From positions 1-64,000 of the forward strand of contig JAPONQ010000067.1 of NCBI GenBank assembly GCA_026713865.1: DNA of 64,000 nt, in the 5' to 3' direction. Numbering within the stretch: position 1 is the first letter of the stretch; every line of letters begins with the position of its first letter. The notes under the pieces were generated by a model that searched no databases, was not told the origin of the DNA, and saw nothing but the letters and a program-made list of their open reading frames with translations. Source of the DNA: Chloroflexota bacterium (GTDB taxonomy: Bacteria; Chloroflexota; Dehalococcoidia; UBA2979). Below are positions 42,719 through 50,885 of this stretch, piece after piece. A program made the translations under genes and the position numbers.

Positions 42719-43798
42719 CTAGCGCGCCCTGGGCATCAGCACCGTGTAGTCGAGATCGAGCACGACCGACGGGTGGTAGCGCTGGCGACCGTCCTCGCCC
42801 CGCACGCGCAGCGTCACGTCCTCCGTGGCCGGATCGGCGTTCTTCGCTGCCACCAGACGCAGCCTGAGCGCTCCGGCGTCCGAGCGAGCGAGGTCGATGC
42901 ACCCGATCACGTCGGTCCACGCGTAGACAGTGTCGCCCGCAAACGTCGGGCCCGAGTGCGTGCCGCCGTTGAAGGCGAGCACGCGGACCGCGTTCTCCAG
43001 CCCGTTGAAGGAGAGCTCCCGGGCGACGGAGATCACGTGCCCGCCGTAGACCACCCGCCGGCCGAAACGGCTGCCCGTGAGGGCGTGCGCGTTGAAGTGC
43101 GCGCGCGCGGTGTTCTGGTAGAGGCGCGCGGCCATCTGGTGCTCCGCCTCCTCGATCGCGACGCCCTCCACGTGGTGGATGCGCTCGCCGGCCTCGTAGT
43201 CCTCCCACCACGCGCGGCCGCCCGTCACCACGGGATCGAACGCGCCGAGGTCGAGCTCGGGCGGTACCACGAGGTCGGCCGCCGCGACGGCCTCCGGCGT
43301 CGCCGGGGCGTCGTCGACGCCGGCCATAACATCCGGCTCCCGCTTCGCCAGCAGCACCCAGCGGACGAACGAGAGCACCTCCTCGCCGCGCTGGTTGCGA
43401 CCGACGGTCCGCACCCACACGGCGCCGGTGCCGCCCGAGCGCGACTCCCTGCGGCCGAGCACCGTGGTGTGCGAGCGCAGCGTGTCGCCGGGATAGACGG
43501 GGCAGCCGAAGCGCACGTCGGCGTAGCCGAGGTTGGCGATGGCGTTGAGCGAGATGTCCGGAACGGTGTTGCCGAAGACGATGTGGAAGACCAGCAGGTC
43601 GTTCACCGTCTCCCGCCGGAAGCCGAGGCCGCGCGCGAACTCGGCGTCGCAGTGGAGCGGGTAGCGGCCGGCGGTGAGCGCGATGTAGAGCGACTGATCA
43701 CCCTCGGTGACGGTGCGCGGGACGGCGTGCTCGACCTCAAGCCCGGTGACCAGGTCCTCGAAGTAATTCCCCGTGGTCGCCTTGCCGACCGCGGTCAC
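42719..43798 (-). CDS. mch: Mesaconyl-C1-CoA hydratase (beta-methylmalyl-CoA dehydratase)
   Basis: Double-hotdog (MaoC-like) hydratase, 359 residues, interconverting mesaconyl-C1-CoA and beta-methylmalyl-CoA. From memory the sequence tracks the Rhodobacter and Chloroflexus enzymes: NYFEDLVTGLEVEHAVPRT, TEGDQSLYIALT, VFHIVFGNTVPDISLNAIA with NLGYADVRFG, VYPGDTL, HHVEGVAIEEAEHQMAARLY, QNTARAHFN, RFGRRVVYGGHVIS, SFAGDTVYAW-like FAGDTVYAWTDVIG and VVLDLDYTVLMPR. GTG at 43798 has AGGGAG upstream; the ATG at 43837 falls inside the predicted -10 box and is rejected. Head of the mch-mcd-rpiB operon. Confidence 0.92.
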   Translation of the reverse strand: MTAVGKATTGNYFEDLVTGLEVEHAVPRTVTEGDQSLYIALTAGRYPLHCDAEFARGLGFRRETVNDLLVFHIVFGNTVPDISLNAIANLGYADVRFGCPVYPGDTLRSHTTVLGRRESRSGGTGAVWVRTVGRNQRGEEVLSFVRWVLLAKREPDVMAGVDDAPATPEAVAAADLVVPPELDLGAFDPVVTGGRAWWEDYEAGERIHHVEGVAIEEAEHQMAARLYQNTARAHFNAHALTGSRFGRRVVYGGHVISVARELSFNGLENAVRVLAFNGGTHSGPTFAGDTVYAWTDVIGCIDLARSDAGALRLRLVAAKNADPATEDVTLRVRGEDGRQRYHPSVVLDLDYTVLMPRAR

Positions 43799-43835
43799 AG
43801 CCTCTCCCTCGCCACGCGCACCCCCCGCCCGCGTC

Positions 43836-43841
43836 ATTGTA
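43836..43841 (-). promoter_or_regulatory. -10 box (TACAAT, minus strand) for mch
   Basis: TACAAT would start transcription near 43829, about 30 bases before the mch GTG and just upstream of its AGGGAG site. No clear -35 box. It lies 45 bases from the plus-strand -10 box of the diverging small gene. Confidence 0.45.
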
Positions 43842-43886
43842 GGGCGAGGGGATCGATACGCGCCCGGAGCGCCGACCGGGAATCGA

Positions 43887-43892
43887 TATACT
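43887..43892 (+). promoter_or_regulatory. -10 box (TATACT) for the small gene and VOC gene
   Basis: TATACT lies 38 bases before the GTG at 43931. The -35 region is not recognisable. With the minus-strand TACAAT it forms a compact divergent promoter region. Confidence 0.4.
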
Positions 43893-43930
43893 CTGCCCGG
43901 GGAGCCGGGGGTCGGGAAGGGAGCGACGAC

Positions 43931-44158
43931 GTGGGGTCCAGAGAGCTATCCGCGCTGCTCGCCGTGCTGGAGCAGGAGCTCGAGCGCGGGCGCGAGGGGC
44001 ACATCATCGGGACGTGGACGATCCGGTACGAGAAGGAGCGCGGCGCCTTCTCGTTCGACAAGTGCGAGAACGACGGCTACTGCGAGGAGCGGCCCTCCGT
44101 GCTCGCCCTCGACGGCTCGGTGCTCGACCCGGGCGGCCCGATCGTGATCGGGGGCTGA
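43931..44158 (+). CDS. Hypothetical 75-residue protein
   Basis: Not recognised. The first half is a charged helix (ELSALLAVLEQELERGREG); the second half looks like a small beta unit (IIGTWTIRYEKERGAFSFDK) with Cys-x6-Cys (CENDGYC). Supported as real by a GGGAAGGGAG ribosome site seven bases before the GTG, strongly G/C third positions and its place three bases ahead of the double-VOC gene. Confidence 0.62.
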   Translation: MGSRELSALLAVLEQELERGREGHIIGTWTIRYEKERGAFSFDKCENDGYCEERPSVLALDGSVLDPGGPIVIGG

Positions 44159-44161
44159 GCC

Positions 44162-45031
44162 GTGACCAACCTGGCGCCGACCCTCTCCCACTGCGCGGTT
44201 GCCGTCCACGACCTCGACGAAGCCGTCGCCGACTACGAGCGGCTCTTCGGCCTCCGGGTCGGCGAGCGCGGCGAGAACCCCTGGGGTCACTTCCGCTGGG
44301 CCCAGATGGGCTGGGCGGGCGAGCAGGCGGTGCAGCTCATCCAGCCGGAGAGCGACGACACCCACGTGTCGCGCGTCATGCGCGCGCGCGCGACCGAGAA
44401 GAACCCGCACGGCGAGGGCTACTACATCTCGGTCTGGACCACGCCCGATCCGATCGCGCTGGCCGCGCGCATCGAGTCGAGCGGCGGCCGGGTGATCGAC
44501 CGCGGCGACGGCTCGGGCGTGCACTGGGTCCACCCCTCGGCGGCGCACGGCGCCTTCCTGGAGATCGTGCCGCAGAAGCCGCCCCACCCGGAGGAGACAC
44601 CCCTTCGGATCTCGCACCTCGGCGTCGCGGTCGCCGACCTCGACGAGGCCGAGGAGACCTTCCGGCGGCGCTTCGGCTGGATCCGCCCGAGCGAGCGATG
44701 GGTGCTCGATTCGGGTGACTTCGAGGCCGCCTCGATCTTCGCTGACGAGGTGCAGGCGATGACCCTGATCCAGCCGCGCTCCCCCGAGAGTCCGATCGCC
44801 GTGGAGATGCGCCGGCGCGCCGACGAGAAGAACCCGCGCGGCGAGGGGCCCCACATCTCGGTCTGGACATCGCCCGACACGGCCGCCCTCGCCGAGGGCA
44901 TCGAGGCCGCCGGCGGACGCGTGATCCGCACGTCGGGGTGGCCCGGCGCCGGCAGCATGCTGATTCCGCCGTCGGTGACGCACGGGATGCTGATGGAGGT
45001 CACGCCCCGGCGCGCCGAGCCCGCCCGCTAG
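44162..45031 (+). CDS. Tandem VOC-superfamily protein, epimerase-like
   Basis: 289 residues made of two glyoxalase/bleomycin-resistance (VOC) modules (about 5-140 and 150-285). Each starts with SH..VAVxDLDEA and contains the repeated signature EKNPxGEGxxISVWT and a C-terminal LHP/IPP...LMEV strand, which recalls methylmalonyl-CoA epimerase. The second module keeps His (ISHLGVAV), His (GPHISVW) and Glu (LMEVTP) at metal positions. The first has Tyr where the second His should be (GYYISVW), so only the second site looks metal-competent. A role as a CoA-ester epimerase beside mch is possible, not shown. Confidence 0.75.
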   Translation: MTNLAPTLSHCAVAVHDLDEAVADYERLFGLRVGERGENPWGHFRWAQMGWAGEQAVQLIQPESDDTHVSRVMRARATEKNPHGEGYYISVWTTPDPIALAARIESSGGRVIDRGDGSGVHWVHPSAAHGAFLEIVPQKPPHPEETPLRISHLGVAVADLDEAEETFRRRFGWIRPSERWVLDSGDFEAASIFADEVQAMTLIQPRSPESPIAVEMRRRADEKNPRGEGPHISVWTSPDTAALAEGIEAAGGRVIRTSGWPGAGSMLIPPSVTHGMLMEVTPRRAEPAR

Positions 45032-45185
45032 CAGCGCCGGCACGCCGGGCTCACGGAGCCGCGGGCGGACGGCCGAGGGGGGGGGGAGCGTCGATGACCT
45101 GAGCACGGCCGACCTGTCCCCGCATCGAGAGCAGAGCCGGGGCCGAGCGCCCGCGGTCCACAGCACCCCCGGAGGTTCACCAGAT

Positions 45186-45599
45186 ATGGAGATGCTCAAG
45201 CGGCCGATCGGAATCTACCTCATCGCCGTCGCCGTCGCCGTCGCCGTCCACTTCGTCCTCGACCCCGTGATCTACGACTGGGCGGATGGAGAGACGCCGC
45301 CGCTCTGGCTCGTCCTCGACGCGCTGATGGTGATCGGCCTCGTCCTCGCGATCATCCTCTCCTGCCAGGCGAAGCGCGCCGCCGACGCGATGGAGAGCGT
45401 CGACGTGCGCCAGTACGTCCGCGCCAACGTGTCCTTCTACGTCGCGGCCGGCCTGCTCCTGCTCCTGCTCTGGAACATCGTGCAGATCGACTGGGCCGCC
45501 GGGGAGCAGGCGCCCGACTCCCAGGTGTGGGTCGTGATCGACACCGTCCTGCCCCTGCTCTTCTTCTCGCTGGGGAGGCGGCTCGTCCGGGAGGGCTGA
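45186..45599 (+). CDS. Hypothetical four-helix membrane protein
   Basis: 137 residues, four hydrophobic segments (about 9-27, 41-60, 80-98, 113-130) separated by short loops; the second loop is basic (CQAKRAADAMESVDVRQYVRAN). No family recognised. GGAGG lies 11 bases before the ATG. The 154 bases upstream (45032-45185) contain no gene. Followed by a strong hairpin terminator. Confidence 0.7.
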   Translation: MEMLKRPIGIYLIAVAVAVAVHFVLDPVIYDWADGETPPLWLVLDALMVIGLVLAIILSCQAKRAADAMESVDVRQYVRANVSFYVAAGLLLLLLWNIVQIDWAAGEQAPDSQVWVVIDTVLPLLFFSLGRRLVREG

Positions 45600-45606
45600 T
45601 CTCTCC

Positions 45607-45639
45607 GCCCCGTACCGCGCTCCCGGCGCGGTACGGGGC
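45607..45639. terminator. 14-bp perfect hairpin, bidirectional terminator
   Basis: GCCCCGTACCGCGC and GCGCGGTACGGGGC (45607-45620, 45626-45639) pair perfectly around the five-base loop TCCCG, eight bases after the membrane-protein stop and before the stop of the converging MFS gene. No T-run is present on either strand. Confidence 0.7.
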
Positions 45640-45703
45640 CGCCGGCGCCACGCGGGCGGGAGACCGCCCGGCGCCCCGGGGCGGCGCGTCGGCGGGAGCG
45701 GCG

Positions 45704-46990
45704 TCAGCGTCCCCGGCCGACGCGCCGGAGAGCCGGGCCCGCCGGGCGGCGGTAGCGGTCGATCAGCGCCGACGGCGGATGCGCCGCGAGCACGAGCGGG
45801 ATGCCGGCCGCGACCGCCACCGCCGATATGAGCCAGCCCGGCGTGTAGCCGGCACCCGAATCGACCAGCAGGCCCACGGTGAGGGGACCCCCGAACGAGC
45901 CGATGGTCACGCAGAGCCGGGAGAGGCCGGCGATCGTGCCGAAGCTCGTCGTGCCGAAGTAGTCGGCGAGCAAGGCCGGTCGCAGCGGAGCCGTCCCGCC
46001 GAAGCCGGGCGCGACGACCAGCATTACCAGGTAGCTCTGCTCGATCGTGCGCACGAGCGGCATCAGCGCGATCCCGAGCGCCATCAGGGCGATCGCGCCG
46101 GCGAGCACCACGCGCTTCTCGTAGCGATCGGCGAGCCAGCCGCCGGCGAGACGCCCCACGACCGAGGCGAGCGCGAAGGCGAGCACCGTGCTCCCCGCCT
46201 CTGCCTTGGAGACGCCCAGAGACTCCATGAACGGCACCTGGTGGACGATCAGGGCCGTCCAGCCGAAGCCGTTCGCGATGAGACCGAGCGCGAGCAGCAC
46301 AAAGGCCCGCGTCCGGATGGCGCGTCGCACCGGGATCCCCCAGGCGTCGATCCGCGTGCCGTCGTCGTCCGCGGCTGCCGGGATGCCGTCCAGCGGCTGC
46401 CGATGGCCCCGGGGCCGGCTCCGCACGTTGATCCCGGCGAGCGATCCGGCCAGCAGCACCACGATCGCGAGCACCCGCAGGGCCCCGCGCCAGCCGAGCG
46501 CATCGACGAGCAACGCCACCGGCACCGTCATCACGCCCGCCGCCGCACCCCCCAGCGAGAGGACTGCCAGCGCGCGTCCGCGGCGGACCTCGAACCAGCT
46601 CGCCGCCGCCACCGTCCCGACCGGCCCCGAGGCGGAACTGATGCCGAGCGCGATCAGGATCATCGCGAGGTAGAACTGCCAGATGCTCTCCATGTAGGAG
46701 GTCAGCAGCACGCCGGCGCTGACCAGGGCCAGGCCGCCGACCAGCACGCGCTGCGGGCCAAGCCGGTCGATGGCGACCCCGATCACGGGAGCCGCAATGC
46801 CGCCCGCCTCGGAGCGCACCGAGAAGGCGAGACTCGTCGCCGCCACGCTCCAGCCGAACTCGTCGATGATCGGGTTGAAGACCGTCCCGAAGCCGTAGAA
46901 GAAGGCGCCGCCGATGAAGGTGGTGATCGACGCCGCCGCGACGACGACCAGCCAACCCTCGTACACGTTCGGGAAGAGCCGCCTCAGCAC
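45704..46990 (-). CDS. MFS transporter, monocarboxylate/oxalate-formate carrier-like
   Basis: 428-residue major-facilitator permease with twelve expected helices in two bundles separated by a hydrophilic loop (about 195-225). The start GWLVVVAAASITTFIGGAFFYGFGTVFNPI with FGWS is the pattern of the OxlT/MCT-like group of organic-anion carriers. MFS loop motifs are IDRLGPQRVLVGG and GWLADRYEKRVVLAG. GTG start. Divergent from the crotonase gene, consistent with uptake of an organic acid fed into CoA-ester catabolism (inference). Confidence 0.85.
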   Translation of the reverse strand: MLRRLFPNVYEGWLVVVAAASITTFIGGAFFYGFGTVFNPIIDEFGWSVAATSLAFSVRSEAGGIAAPVIGVAIDRLGPQRVLVGGLALVSAGVLLTSYMESIWQFYLAMILIALGISSASGPVGTVAAASWFEVRRGRALAVLSLGGAAAGVMTVPVALLVDALGWRGALRVLAIVVLLAGSLAGINVRSRPRGHRQPLDGIPAAADDDGTRIDAWGIPVRRAIRTRAFVLLALGLIANGFGWTALIVHQVPFMESLGVSKAEAGSTVLAFALASVVGRLAGGWLADRYEKRVVLAGAIALMALGIALMPLVRTIEQSYLVMLVVAPGFGGTAPLRPALLADYFGTTSFGTIAGLSRLCVTIGSFGGPLTVGLLVDSGAGYTPGWLISAVAVAAGIPLVLAAHPPSALIDRYRRPAGPALRRVGRGR

Positions 46991-47092
46991 CGGGCCGCCC
47001 CTTCGCCCCTCACAGGCGCCCGCGCGCGGAGGCGTCGGGCCGGCCTCGCGCTCGTCCGAGCGCTCCCGGCAGGGGCCATGATACAGACGGCG

Positions 47093-47108
47093 GCCGCAGC
47101 CCTGCGGC
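47093..47108. promoter_or_regulatory. Palindrome in the MFS/crotonase divergent region
   Basis: GCCGCAG and CTGCGGC (47093-47099, 47102-47108) with a two-base centre form a 16-bp operator-like palindrome. Upstream on the minus side, TATCAT (47084-47079) could be the -10 box of the MFS gene. Confidence 0.3.
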
Positions 47109-47199
47109 GGGGGCGGCCGCGGCCTTGCGGCGGGGAGGCGGTCTCGTGCACGGTGCGCGGGCCCCGGGAATCGCCGGCAGGCCGAGCGAGGAGCATGCG

Positions 47200-47997
47200 G
47201 TGGACTACTCGGGTTTTCGCGACATCATCGTCACCGTCGAGGACCGGGTCGCCACGTTCCGTCTCAACCGGCCGGAGACCCTGAACTCATTCGGGCCCGA
47301 CAGCTGGAACGAGCTCCTGGCTCTCGCGCGCATGCTCAACGACGACGACGACGTGCGCGCCGTCGTCTGTGCTCCGGAGGGGCGGGGCTTCAGCTCCGGC
47401 GCCTACGTCGGAGAGCAGGGGACGCCGGACCCCTCGACCGCCCCACGCTTCGCCGACCGCACCCACCGCATGGGGAACGCCGCCATCGGCCTCGCCATGC
47501 CCTCGATCGACAAGCCGACGATCGCGGCCATCGACGGCGTCGCCGCCGGGGCGGGGATGGCCTTCGCCTGCTCCTTCGATATCCGGATTCTGGGGCCGGG
47601 GGCCCGCTTCACGACCGTCTTCGTGCGCCGGGCGCTGGGCCCGGATTGCGGCCTGACCTGGTTCCTTCCGCGACTGGTCGGACCGGGGATGGCGGCCGAG
47701 TTGCTCTTCTCGGGACGCGAGGTGCGTGCCGAGGAGGCGGTGCGGATCGGGCTCGGCAACCGTCTTGTCGACGACCCGCGCGCCGAGGCGCACGCGCTGG
47801 CCCGCGAGCTCGCCCAGGCCCCTCCGCTCTCGATCCTCTGGTCGAAGCGCGAACTCCAGGAGAGCGACGGTCACAGCCTGCGCGAGCAGATCGAATTCGA
47901 GTGGGTCGCCGCGCGGCACTTCCGGGGGAGTCGCGATGTCGAGGAGGGGATGCGGGCGTTCCGCGAGAAGCGCACCCCGCGCTTCACGGGAGAGTAG
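47200..47997 (+). CDS. Enoyl-CoA hydratase/isomerase family protein
   Basis: Crotonase-fold enzyme, 265 residues, acting on a CoA thioester. Oxyanion-hole elements are GRGFSSGAYV and DGVAAGAGMAFACSFDIRI. The usual catalytic glutamate region reads LGPDCGLTWFLPRLVG, with Asp in the place used by PaaG-type isomerases rather than the double-Glu hydratase pattern, so isomerase or another crotonase activity is more likely than classical hydration. The GTG at 47200 has GAGGAG eight bases upstream. Confidence 0.85.
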   Translation: MDYSGFRDIIVTVEDRVATFRLNRPETLNSFGPDSWNELLALARMLNDDDDVRAVVCAPEGRGFSSGAYVGEQGTPDPSTAPRFADRTHRMGNAAIGLAMPSIDKPTIAAIDGVAAGAGMAFACSFDIRILGPGARFTTVFVRRALGPDCGLTWFLPRLVGPGMAAELLFSGREVRAEEAVRIGLGNRLVDDPRAEAHALARELAQAPPLSILWSKRELQESDGHSLREQIEFEWVAARHFRGSRDVEEGMRAFREKRTPRFTGE

Positions 47998-48031
47998 CCG
48001 CGCGCTCCCGGCGGCCGCCGCACGCCTCCGC

Positions 48032-49027
48032 CTACTCGCCCGCCGACGCCACGAGCGGCAGCACCTCCTCGATCAGCGCCTCCAAGGTGTGGTCGGCCCT
48101 TCCGGGGTCGATGCCGCCGAAGTCGACCCAGGCGATCGCCGTGCCGAGGCCGAGCTCGGCCACCTCCGTCAGTCGCTCGGCAACCGTCGCCGCGGAGCCG
48201 TAGACGCAGGCCCGCTCGAGGAAGTCATCGAGCTCGTGCGGCTCGTTGACCTCGTGGGCGCGGGCGATGTACCCGGCCATCGCCTCGCGTGCGACGGCAT
48301 GCGCCTCCCGATCGCTCGGCGCGACGACGACGTGACGCAGCGCGGCCGAACGCGCGACCAACGCCTCGATCTCGGTCTCGGTTGCCCCGGCAGCGGCGAG
48401 CGTGCGGCGGTAGAGATCGACGGTCGGGGCGAGTCTCGCCCGCGGGAAGCGGCCGAGGAGCATCGGCATCCGCGCCTTCGCCGCCGCGACAGCCGAATCG
48501 TCGTGCACGATCGCGCGCAGGAGCGGCGGATGCGGCTGCTGCTGGGGCCGGAGCCGCGCGCCGGGGAAGCTCGCCGGGAAGCGCGGGCCCGGGTGATCGA
48601 AGGCCTCTCCGCTCCAGATGCGCGGCAATAGCGCCACCGCCTCGTCGAAGAGCTCATGCGGATCCTCGAAGGCGAGGCCGAGGGCGCGCGCCTCCACGCC
48701 GGCCCTCCCGCTGCCGACGCCGACCAGCAGGCGGCCGCCGGAGAGCACGTCGAGTACGGCGAGCTCTTCGGCGAGCTGGAAGGGATTGTGCAGCGCCAGG
48801 ATCAGCGCCGCGAAGCCGATGCGGATGCGCGACGTCCGCTCCGCGACAGCGCCCGCGAGCACCACCGGGTTGCCGATCGTGCCGTAGGAGGTGAAGTGGC
48901 GCTCGGCGAGCCAGACCGACTCGAAGTCGCCGGCATCGGCGCGCCGCGCGTGACGGAGGTAGCGCCGGAGCGCCTCGGCTTCCTCGCCGGGCCGCGACTG
49001 GATGGTGCTGAAGAGGCCGAGCCGCAT
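48032..49027 (-). CDS. LLM-class flavin-dependent monooxygenase
   Basis: Luciferase-like TIM-barrel oxidoreductase, 331 residues, using reduced flavin (FMN or F420 type not decidable). Typical blocks are ESVWLAERHFTSYG, RIRIGFAALILALHNPFQLAEELAVLDVLSGGRL and VGVGSGRAGVEARALG, then VYGSAATVAERLTEVAELGLG near the end. The ATG at 49027 has a GGGGGC site; the upstream in-frame codons are not conserved. Substrate unknown; many relatives oxidise recalcitrant organics. Confidence 0.88.
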   Translation of the reverse strand: MRLGLFSTIQSRPGEEAEALRRYLRHARRADAGDFESVWLAERHFTSYGTIGNPVVLAGAVAERTSRIRIGFAALILALHNPFQLAEELAVLDVLSGGRLLVGVGSGRAGVEARALGLAFEDPHELFDEAVALLPRIWSGEAFDHPGPRFPASFPGARLRPQQQPHPPLLRAIVHDDSAVAAAKARMPMLLGRFPRARLAPTVDLYRRTLAAAGATETEIEALVARSAALRHVVVAPSDREAHAVAREAMAGYIARAHEVNEPHELDDFLERACVYGSAATVAERLTEVAELGLGTAIAWVDFGGIDPGRADHTLEALIEEVLPLVASAGE

Positions 49028-49171
49028 GTGCCCCCGAGATCCCGACCGCGCGCTCACGCGGCCGGAGCACGCTCCCCACGCCGACAGCGGGCGTCGCCGC
49101 ACGAGTCTACGGGCGGCTCGGGCGTCGGGGCAGGGGCGCCCACGCTACGCTGCCCGGAGGGGGAGTCGAAC

Positions 49172-50014
49172 GTGCACAACCGGGAGGGTCGCCGCGGCTT
49201 CGTTGCCACCTCCGCGGGACAGCTCCACTACCGCACCGCCGGCGCTGGCCCGCCGCTCGTGCTGCTGCACAACGCCTGGCTCTCCTCGCGCATGTTCGGC
49301 GCCGCCCTCCCCCGCCTCGCCGGGGAGTTCGAGGTGTTTGCGATCGAGACGCTGGGGCAGGGTCAATCGGACCCGGCGCCCGCGGGCGAGGTCGAGATCG
49401 CGACCTACGCTGCCGTGCTCCGCGAGGCGATGGCGGGGCTCGGCCTCGAGCGCCCCGCCGTCGCGGGGCAGGCGACCGGGGCGGCGATCGCCGCGGAGGC
49501 GGCCGCCCAGGAACCCGCCGCGGTCGAGCGCCTCGTGCTCACCGGGCTGCCCTTCTGGCGCAATCCGGCGACGCGCCTCGCCCAGCTCGCCGGCGAGACC
49601 TTCGCCGACTGGGAGCCCGGTCCCGACGGGGAGGGCCTCCGGCGCGCCTGGCAGCAGCACGGGCGCGAGGCACTCCCGGGCTACCCCGGCGCGGCCGCGG
49701 TGCTGGTCGACTACCTGAGCCCCGGCCCTCGCACGAGCCTCGCGCTGCGTGCGCTCCTCCGCTGGGATCCCAGGGAGCGGCTGCCGCTCGTCGCGGCGCC
49801 GACCCTGGTCCTCTCCCACGCGGGCAACATCTTCTCCCGCAACGCGTCGCTGGTTGCCGAGCTCCTTCCGCGGTCCGAGCTTCGCATCATGACGGACCCG
49901 GTGCCGCACCCGCACCAGGCGATCTTCCCCGAGGAGATCGCGGAATTCTGTCGGCCGGGCGCCCGATCGGCCGACGGCCAGCCCCCGCTCCGGCGCGCGC
50001 CTGGCGTATCGTGA
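49172..50014 (+). CDS. Alpha/beta-hydrolase-fold protein with Ala at the nucleophile position
   Basis: 280 residues. The fold is clear: HNAWLSSRMFGAALP (oxyanion loop), AIETLGQGQSDP, the nucleophile elbow, EPAAVERLVLTG and a C-terminal HPHQAIFPEEIAEF. The elbow, normally G-x-S-x-G, is GQATGAAIAAE, so the nucleophile is Ala. It should not work as an ordinary serine hydrolase. GTG at 49172 is placed by GGAGGGGGAG seven bases upstream. Directly followed by a second noncanonical family member. Confidence 0.8.
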   Translation: MHNREGRRGFVATSAGQLHYRTAGAGPPLVLLHNAWLSSRMFGAALPRLAGEFEVFAIETLGQGQSDPAPAGEVEIATYAAVLREAMAGLGLERPAVAGQATGAAIAAEAAAQEPAAVERLVLTGLPFWRNPATRLAQLAGETFADWEPGPDGEGLRRAWQQHGREALPGYPGAAAVLVDYLSPGPRTSLALRALLRWDPRERLPLVAAPTLVLSHAGNIFSRNASLVAELLPRSELRIMTDPVPHPHQAIFPEEIAEFCRPGARSADGQPPLRRAPGVS

Positions 50015-50054
50015 GACGCGGCGGGCGGCGGGGATCCGGGAGCGCGAGGCGGGC

Positions 50055-50885
50055 ATGAGAGCGGCGGGCTACGTCGAGCGAGGGTTCGTCCACGGACCGG
50101 ACGGCAACATCGAGTACATGGAGGGCGGGTCGGGACCGGCCCTCGTCCTGCTGCACTCGGCGCCGAGTTCCTGCGCTCTGTTCGAGGAGGCGATTCCGCT
50201 CCTCGCCGACGGCCTGCACGCGATCGCGATGTCGCAGCCCGGCTTCGGCGAGTCCGATCCGCCGCCCGTCGCCTACCAGACGGTGAACGACTACGCGCGG
50301 GCGGTGACGCATCTGCTCGACGGACTCGGCATCGAGCGCGCCAGCGTGCTCGGGGCGCATACGAGCGCCCTGACCGCGCTCGAGCTGGCGGCCGCCTGGC
50401 CCGACCGCGTCGAGCGACTGGTGATCGAAGAGTGCTTCAACTGGAGTCGCCCCGGCAGGCTGGAGGCACTCGAGCGTCGCCACGGCTTCCAGGAGCGGGC
50501 CGACGGAAGCCACCTGCTCGCGATGTGGGCCCGCGCGCACGAACGCACGCTGCGCAACAGCAGCGAGCCCTCCGAGGTCGCGCGCCTGACGCGGCGCGGC
50601 TTCCTCGACACGGTGCGGGCCGAGCGTCCGGGGCCGGACGGGATCAGCGGCCAGAACGCATCGACGCAGGCGCTCGCGCGCTATCCGCTCTGGGAGCGCG
50701 CACCACTGGTTGAGGCACCGACGCTGGTCGTGCACGGATCGTCGAGCCAGCTCGGCCGTGCACATGAGCGCCTGCTGGCCACGATTCCCGACGCCCGCGG
50801 CATCCGGCCGCCGACCACGCACCAGTTCACGTGGCGGGTCGCGCCGGAGCTGTGGGCGGCGGAGCTGCGCGCCTTCCTGACCTGA
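50055..50885 (+). CDS. Alpha/beta-hydrolase-fold protein with His at the nucleophile position
   Basis: 276 residues. HSAPSSCALFEEAIPLL, SQPGFGESDPPP, the elbow LGAHTSALTALELA and the final TTHQFTWRVAPELWAAEL mark the fold. The G-x-S-x-G motif is G-A-H-T-S: His replaces Ser and the last Gly is lost. It shares extended stretches with the gene at 63115 (FNW...DGSHL, HERLLATI..RG.RPP), so the two are paralogues. Forty bases after the preceding hydrolase-fold gene. Confidence 0.8.
   Translation: MRAAGYVERGFVHGPDGNIEYMEGGSGPALVLLHSAPSSCALFEEAIPLLADGLHAIAMSQPGFGESDPPPVAYQTVNDYARAVTHLLDGLGIERASVLGAHTSALTALELAAAWPDRVERLVIEECFNWSRPGRLEALERRHGFQERADGSHLLAMWARAHERTLRNSSEPSEVARLTRRGFLDTVRAERPGPDGISGQNASTQALARYPLWERAPLVEAPTLVVHGSSSQLGRAHERLLATIPDARGIRPPTTHQFTWRVAPELWAAELRAFLT

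Noticed and set aside
43799-43837. ATG at 43837 as the mch start
   Set aside because: It lies inside the predicted TACAAT -10 box and has no ribosome site, whereas the GTG at 43798 has AGGGAG and begins next to the conserved protein.
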